NCBI RefSeq assembly: GCF_007671685.1
Contig: NZ_VCNL01000005.1
Coordinates: 124,001 to 188,000, forward strand
Source: Halorubrum salsamenti
GTDB lineage: Archaea > Halobacteriota > Halobacteria > Halobacteriales > Haloferacaceae
Direction: 5' to 3'
Length of the DNA: 64,000 nt
Of this stretch, positions 60,196 to 64,000 are shown piece after piece (the first letter of the stretch is position 1; each line of letters starts with the position of its first letter). The position numbers were made by a program, and so were the translations under genes. The notes beneath the pieces are model-generated. The model worked only from the letters and a program-made list of their open reading frames with translations, ran no database searches and was not told the origin of the DNA.

Positions 60196-60597
60196 TCAGA
60201 CTGGGACGATGGTTACTGGCACTGCTGATTCGAGCGCCACCGACTGCGTCACGCTCCCGAAGAGCGCCTTCCCGGCCGGTGAGCGTTTCCGTCCGCACAA
60301 CACCACTTCGTCGACGCGGAGTTCGTTCGACAGTTCGACGATCGACTCCGCGACCGGCACGTACAGTTCTCGCTGTTCGGTCGCGATGCCGGCGTCGGAG
60401 AGGACGTCCAGCGCTTTGATGACGCCCGGGCTCTCCTCGTCGAAGCTCTCTTCGCCGGGGCTGCTCGACTCGTCGCGATAGGCGTGTGCGACCGTGACGG
60501 TGACCTCGTCCGTCGCGCCGGGGAGCCCCGAGACGTACCGGGCCTGCGCGGCCGCCCGATCAGTGTTGTCATCTACCGGGAGTAGTATCTCGTACAT
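60196..60597 (-). CDS. universal stress protein (UspA) family
   Basis: 133-aa alpha/beta protein beginning MYEILLPVDDNTDRAAAQAR, with a central variable loop of acidic residues and the end ELSNELRVDEVVLCGRKRSP-AGKALFGSVTQSVAL, ending VPVTIVPV. The G-x2-G-x9-G(S/T) ATP motif is altered (GRKRSPAGKALFGSVTQS), so nucleotide binding is uncertain. ATG 60597 opens the first strand. Overlaps nothing; directly precedes the truncated membrane-protein gene. Confidence 0.85.
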   Translation of the reverse strand: MYEILLPVDDNTDRAAAQARYVSGLPGATDEVTVTVAHAYRDESSSPGEESFDEESPGVIKALDVLSDAGIATEQRELYVPVAESIVELSNELRVDEVVLCGRKRSPAGKALFGSVTQSVALESAVPVTIVPV

Positions 60598-60820
60598 CGC
60601 ATGCAAACAATCAGCGTGTGTCGATAAATACGTTCCCCCGGACGGCTGGGAATCCTCCGTCGAGAGGGCGCTCGGGAGCGGGGATCGTTCGGCCTCAGGC
60701 GGGTGGTCGCCGAGAGTTTACCGAGCGGGTGGCCGCCGAGATGGCGCCGAGCGAGCGTGCCCGAGAGTCGGCCTGTCGCGACCGAAACACCTACAATCCG
60801 GACGCGAATACTGGAGGTGT

Positions 60821-61987
60821 ATGCAAGCAGTTCGCATAGCCGGTGCTGGCTCGACACCGTTCGGTGTCTCGTCCGAGCGAACCGGCCGCGACCTCTTCGG
60901 GGAAGCGGCCCGCATCGCCATCGACGACTCGGGCGTTCCCAGAGCGGACATCGATCGCCTCTGTTACGGGAACTTTGTCGGCACGGTCACCGAGCGCCAG
61001 GGCCATCAGGGACCGCTGATGGCGGCGGCTGCCGGCGTGACCGCCCCGGCGACGCGGTACGAGAGCGCGTGTGCGTCGGGCGGCGTCGCACTGAAGAGCG
61101 CGGCCGAGGCGGTCCGGTCGGGAGCGGTCGACGTCGTCCTCGTCGGCGGGATGGAACGGATGCACAACGTCACGACCGAGCGGGCGACCGAGGGGTTGGC
61201 GATGGCGGCGGACGACCTCTACGAGAGCCGTGCCGGCGTGACCTTTCCCGGTGCGTACGCGCTCATGGCGCGCGCCTACTTCGCGGAGTTCGGCGGGACG
61301 CGAGCGGACCTAGCCGCGGTCGCGGTGAAGAACCACCGCAACGCCCTCGGCAACGAGACCGCCCAGTTCCAGCGGGAGATTTCGCCGACAGACGTGCTCG
61401 AAGCGCCCACCGTCGCCGACCCGCTCGGGCTGTACGACGCTTGCCCGATCACCGACGGTGCGAGCGCGTGCGTCCTCGTCAGCGAGTCGTACGCGGCGGC
61501 ACACGACCTGAACGCGCCCGTCGAGATCACGGGAGCCGGACAGGGGACCGACTCGCTGGCCTTACAGCAACGCGAGTCGCTCACCCGGACCCCGGCGACG
61601 ACCCGCGCGGCAACGACCGCCTACGACGAGGCCGAGATCACCCCCGCCGACATCGATCTGCTCGAAGTCCACGACTGTTTCACGATCGCCGAGGTGCTGG
61701 CGCTCGAGGGGTTGAGGCTGTACGACCCCGGAGCAGCCATCGACGCCGCGGCGGCCGGCGAGACGACCGCCGACGGCGACCTCCCAGTCAACCTCTCCGG
61801 CGGCCTGAAAGCGAAGGGTCACCCGGTCGGCGCCACCGGCGTGAGCCAGGTCGTCGAGTTGACGAAGCTGCTCCGCGGCGACCACGTCAACAGTGATGCG
61901 GTTCCGGACGCAACGGTCGCCCTCGCGCACAACGCCGGGGGCACCGTCGCGAGCGCGACGGTCCACGTCTTGGAGGTGTGCGCGTGA
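60821..61987 (+). CDS. thiolase-family acyltransferase (SCP-x type)
   Basis: 388-aa thiolase fold protein. Nucleophile Cys84 lies in YESACASGGVAL, the His in LEVHDCFTIAEVL (HDCF), and GLKAKGHPVGATGVSQVVEL carries the second His. These features match the non-specific lipid-transfer/SCP-x thiolase subgroup, which acts with a DUF35 partner. Archaeal pairs serve acetoacetyl-CoA or other beta-ketoacyl chemistry. ATG 60821 is chosen; the upstream frame is not protein-like. The stop overlaps the DUF35 gene (TGATG). Confidence 0.9.
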   Translation: MQAVRIAGAGSTPFGVSSERTGRDLFGEAARIAIDDSGVPRADIDRLCYGNFVGTVTERQGHQGPLMAAAAGVTAPATRYESACASGGVALKSAAEAVRSGAVDVVLVGGMERMHNVTTERATEGLAMAADDLYESRAGVTFPGAYALMARAYFAEFGGTRADLAAVAVKNHRNALGNETAQFQREISPTDVLEAPTVADPLGLYDACPITDGASACVLVSESYAAAHDLNAPVEITGAGQGTDSLALQQRESLTRTPATTRAATTAYDEAEITPADIDLLEVHDCFTIAEVLALEGLRLYDPGAAIDAAAAGETTADGDLPVNLSGGLKAKGHPVGATGVSQVVELTKLLRGDHVNSDAVPDATVALAHNAGGTVASATVHVLEVCA

Positions 61988-62370
61988 TGCGGGCACAGCG
62001 AGAGGACGGCTACGACGACCTGCTCGACGCGCTCGCCGACGAGGACGGCTACTATTACGCGTGTCCCGCGGGCCACGGGTCGCTCCCCCCCCAGCAGGTG
62101 TGTCCAACCTGCGGCGACGACGAGTTGACGACAGAGCCGCTGGCCGACACCGGAACGGTCGTCACGTTCACGGAGATCGCCGTTCCGAGCCCGTCCTTTA
62201 GCGGGCAGACGCCCGTGGTCGTCATCGCCGACTTCGGTCCGGTCCGTCTGACCGGTCGGTTCGTAGACGACTCGGACCGGCTCGAAGTGGGGTGTTCGGT
62301 GACGCCTACGGTCGCGTCATCGCCGGAGGGAAACCGTCACGTCGGCGCTCGGTTCGCGTCCGAGCGATGA
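61987..62370 (+). CDS. DUF35 OB-fold zinc-ribbon protein, thiolase partner
   Basis: 127-aa protein. The zinc ribbon is YYYACPAGHGSLPPQQVCPTCGDD (Cys, Cys, Cys plus probably His or Cys), followed by an OB fold (GTVVTFTEIAVPSPSFSGQ; VVVIADFGPVRLTGRFVDD). DUF35 proteins bridge thiolase and HMG-CoA synthase or other partners and channel acyl-CoA intermediates. ATG 61987 overlaps the thiolase stop. No HMG-CoA synthase gene follows, so the third partner is elsewhere or not used. Confidence 0.9.
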   Translation: MRAQREDGYDDLLDALADEDGYYYACPAGHGSLPPQQVCPTCGDDELTTEPLADTGTVVTFTEIAVPSPSFSGQTPVVVIADFGPVRLTGRFVDDSDRLEVGCSVTPTVASSPEGNRHVGARFASER

Positions 62371-62483
62371 CCTCGAACGCCGAGCGCTGAGATCGAACGC
62401 GGGTCGGCCCCGTGACGCGCCGTGTTGCATCGAAATTCGTCACTCCCGATAACACTATACTGTCCGATTCGCATGGTGTCGGT

Positions 62484-62984
62484 ATGCAACGTACTCTCGA
62501 AGAGATGACGCCGACCGTCTCCGAGTCGGCGTTCGTCTCAGAACAGTCGTATCTGATCGGTGATGTCGTGGTCGGCGACCGCGCGAGCCTCTGGCCGTTC
62601 ACCTGTCTTCGCGGAGACGGCGGTGCCACGGTCGTCGGGCCGGAGACGAACGTTCAGGAGTTCACGATGCTACATGGCGCGATTCTCGGCGACGAGGTCA
62701 CCGTCGGCCACAACGCCGTCGTCGACTACGCGACCGTCGAGGACCATTCTCTCGTGGGGATGGGGAGTCGTATCCTCCGAGACGCGACAGTCGAATCCGA
62801 CTGTATCGTCGCCGCCGGCGCGGTGATCCTCCAAGACCAGACAATTCCGGAAGGCCACCTGGCGTACGGCGCCCCGGCCGAGACGAAGCCACTCACCGAC
62901 GCCCAGCGCGACGAGATCGATCGGGTCCACCAACATTACGTCGACCTCGGGCGTCGGTACAAGGCGGACGGGGGGTTCGAGTAG
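62484..62984 (+). CDS. gamma-carbonic-anhydrase-like left-handed beta-helix protein
   Basis: 166-aa trimer-forming hexapeptide-repeat protein. Conserved family residues include Arg43, Asp45 and Gln59, in LRGDGGATVVGPETNVQEF. Zinc-type ligands His64 (TMLHGAIL) and His76 (VGHNAVVDYA) are present, but the third position (81) is Asp where Cam-type enzymes have His. Catalysis as a carbonic anhydrase is therefore doubtful; binding another metal or ligand is possible. ATG 62484 is used. Stands alone between the thiolase pair and acs. Confidence 0.85.
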   Translation: MQRTLEEMTPTVSESAFVSEQSYLIGDVVVGDRASLWPFTCLRGDGGATVVGPETNVQEFTMLHGAILGDEVTVGHNAVVDYATVEDHSLVGMGSRILRDATVESDCIVAAGAVILQDQTIPEGHLAYGAPAETKPLTDAQRDEIDRVHQHYVDLGRRYKADGGFE

Positions 62985-63121
62985 TCAGAGCGGCCGGGGA
63001 GGACGAGTGTTCGAAGCGCCGGAGGGAGAACCAAACGTTCGAACCGATTGGAGGTGAGAGTTCGCCCGTTGATCGCGACGTATCGACGAATCTGCCACGG
63101 AGACCCCGATATTTTATGTCT

Positions 63122-63135
63122 GTTGCTGCAGCAAC
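63122..63135. promoter_or_regulatory. perfect 14-bp palindrome before acetyl-CoA synthetase gene
   Basis: GTTGCTGCAGCAAC is its own reverse complement. It lies between a TATA-like GATATTTTATG (about 63107-63117) and the ATG at 63152, over the expected transcription start, so it suits a repressor site. Confidence 0.6.
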
Positions 63136-63151
63136 CTTGAGGTACACACCC

Positions 63152-64000
63152 ATGACAGAGGACACCTATGAAGAGTCATCCATCGTCCACGAACCGAGCC
63201 GGGAGTTCGTCGAGTCGACGAACGTCTACGAGTTCATGCAGGCGTACGGAATCGACGACTACGACGAACTCATTCGTCGAACCACCGAGTCGGTCGACGG
63301 CGTCGAGGCGTCGGGGATCGAGTGGTTCTGGGACACAGTACCCGAGTATCTCGACATCGACTTCTACGAGCCGTACGACGCGGTCCGCGACGACAGCGAC
63401 GGTCCGCAGTTCTCGGAGTGGTACCCCGGCGGCGAGATCAACCTCGCGCACAACGTGGTCGACCGCCACGCCGCCGTCGACGCGGAGGCGAGAAACAGCG
63501 TCGCGTGTATCTTCGAGGGCGAGCCGGGCGACGTGCGGGAGGTGACGTACCACGAACTCGCGCGGCAGTCGAACAAGGTGGCGAACTATCTCGAATCGGT
63601 CGGGATCGAGACCGGCGACACCGTCGGGCTGTACATGCCGATGGTCCCGGAGGTCATCTCCATCCTGTACGGCTGTTTCAAAGTCGGCGCCATCGCGGTC
63701 CCGATCTTCTCCGGGTTCGGCGTCGAGGCCACGGCCACGCGCATCGCCGACTCGGAGTGTTCGGTGCTTTTCACCGGCGACGGGTTCTACCGGCGCGGCA
63801 CGCCGCTCACGCTTAAAGAGGCGGCCGACGACGCCATCGAGGAGGCGGGACACGTCGAACACACCGTCGTCTACGACCGCCTCGACGACGACGCCGAGGT
63901 CCCGATGGGGGCGCGCGACGAGTGGTGGGACGACGCGATCGAAGGGCGCGACGACGAGTACGACACCAAGTCGCTGCCATCCTCACAGGAGTCAATGCTG
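63152..64000 (+). CDS. acs: acetyl-CoA synthetase, AMP-forming (3' end outside window)
   Basis: The first 283 residues of an ANL-superfamily synthetase that activates acetate (or a short acid) to acyl-CoA using ATP. Typical parts are WFWDTVPEYLDIDFYEPYDA, NLAHNVVDRHAAVDAEARNS, VTYHELARQSNKVANYLESV and GLYMPMVPEVISILYGCFKV followed by GAIAVPIFSGFG. The ATP P-loop and CoA domain lie outside, so substrate (acetate, propionate) cannot be fixed. ATG 63152 with a palindromic operator upstream. Confidence 0.9.
   Translation, partial: MTEDTYEESSIVHEPSREFVESTNVYEFMQAYGIDDYDELIRRTTESVDGVEASGIEWFWDTVPEYLDIDFYEPYDAVRDDSDGPQFSEWYPGGEINLAHNVVDRHAAVDAEARNSVACIFEGEPGDVREVTYHELARQSNKVANYLESVGIETGDTVGLYMPMVPEVISILYGCFKVGAIAVPIFSGFGVEATATRIADSECSVLFTGDGFYRRGTPLTLKEAADDAIEEAGHVEHTVVYDRLDDDAEVPMGARDEWWDDAIEGRDDEYDTKSLPSSQESML

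Noticed and set aside
60660-60750. Repeated GCGGGTGG-CGCCGAGA words before the thiolase gene as operators
   Set aside because: Imperfect, GC-rich and within low-complexity DNA; not distinguishable from composition.
60703-61896. 397-aa Arg-rich plus-strand ORF
   Set aside because: Out-of-frame reading of the thiolase gene; composition is that of a shadow frame.
1-64000. tRNA or rRNA genes, including one as integrase attachment site
   Set aside because: No cloverleaf-like segment or GGTTCGAATCC-type T-loop was found by eye; a tRNAscan run would be decisive.

Overview
The window is a haloarchaeal (class Halobacteria) chromosome or megaplasmid segment. The evidence is the strongly acidic proteins, GC-rich codon use in most genes, many twin-arginine (Tat) signal peptides and Tat lipoproteins, AT-rich TATA elements a short distance upstream of starts, frequent ATGA/GTGA/TGATG overlaps, and families that are essentially haloarchaeal (Bat-type HTH-10, DUF7344, DUF5806, AbrB-PhoU). 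The genus cannot be decided from the text alone. No rRNA, tRNA or CRISPR array was seen.

Layout. 1-4.9 kb: partial dihydrolipoyl dehydrogenase, a broken membrane gene, a PrxQ-type peroxiredoxin, a TauE/SafE exporter and a DUF3179 lipoprotein/membrane pair. 5.0-16.6 kb: one tightly overlapping co-directional cluster for outward-facing respiratory nitrate reduction. It holds a small membrane protein, a Rieske protein, a cytochrome b, a 62-aa membrane protein, NarG, NarH, a haem-b-type membrane-anchored subunit, NarJ, a polytopic membrane protein, a HEAT-repeat protein and an Mrp ATPase fused to a DUF2249-like tail. Electrons probably pass from quinol through the Rieske/cytochrome b pair to NarGH outside the membrane. 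Its GC content looks lower than that of its flanks. 16.7-28 kb: a phosphate-starvation block of PhoX, an ArsC/LMW-phosphatase-like protein, an AbrB-PhoU protein and PhoU-PstB-PstA-PstC-PstS. PhoX and PstS share a promoter element.

28-35.7 kb: a MaoC-GNAT fusion, a dead HTH-10 regulator, an FmdE-like protein, a heavy-metal P1B ATPase with its own HMA chaperone and a divergent HTH regulator, then a CPBP protease, a CPBP fragment and a zinc-ribbon wHTH regulator. 35.9-42.1 kb: a methyltransferase and a beta-lactamase-like hydrolase whose 3' end was replaced by a TnpB element. The other side of that element cuts a halocyanin gene. Beyond it lie a ZIP transporter with an extracellular domain and a two-domain multicopper oxidase. 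42.2-47.7 kb: an exonuclease VII relic, an NAD-binding protein, an E1 alpha/beta plus stand-alone lipoyl-domain operon, and two divergent regulators around a palindrome.

47.7-60 kb is accessory and relic-rich: a ParA remnant, a tyrosine recombinase bracketed by TGTCTTAG repeats, and a series of IS6-like ends (GGCTCTGTTGAA...). One pair of ends is a perfect 18-bp inverted repeat enclosing the cytochrome bd oxidase genes cydAB. Another encloses a small membrane-protein gene. A frameshifted IS6-type transposase truncates a membrane-protein gene at 59.67 kb. A peroxiredoxin-histidine kinase pair lies in this stretch. 60-64 kb returns to core-type genes: UspA, a thiolase with its DUF35 partner, a gamma-carbonic-anhydrase-like protein lacking one usual zinc ligand, and the start of an acetyl-CoA synthetase with a perfect palindrome in its promoter.

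The strongest candidates for something not well described are: (i) the inverted-repeat-bounded cydAB segment and its sibling elements; (ii) a GTTTAGACAC element shared by two metal-related promoters; (iii) the TGTCTTAG repeat system around the recombinase; and (iv) the MaoC-GNAT and Mrp-DUF2249 fusions. All family assignments were made by reading the sequence, with no database search.
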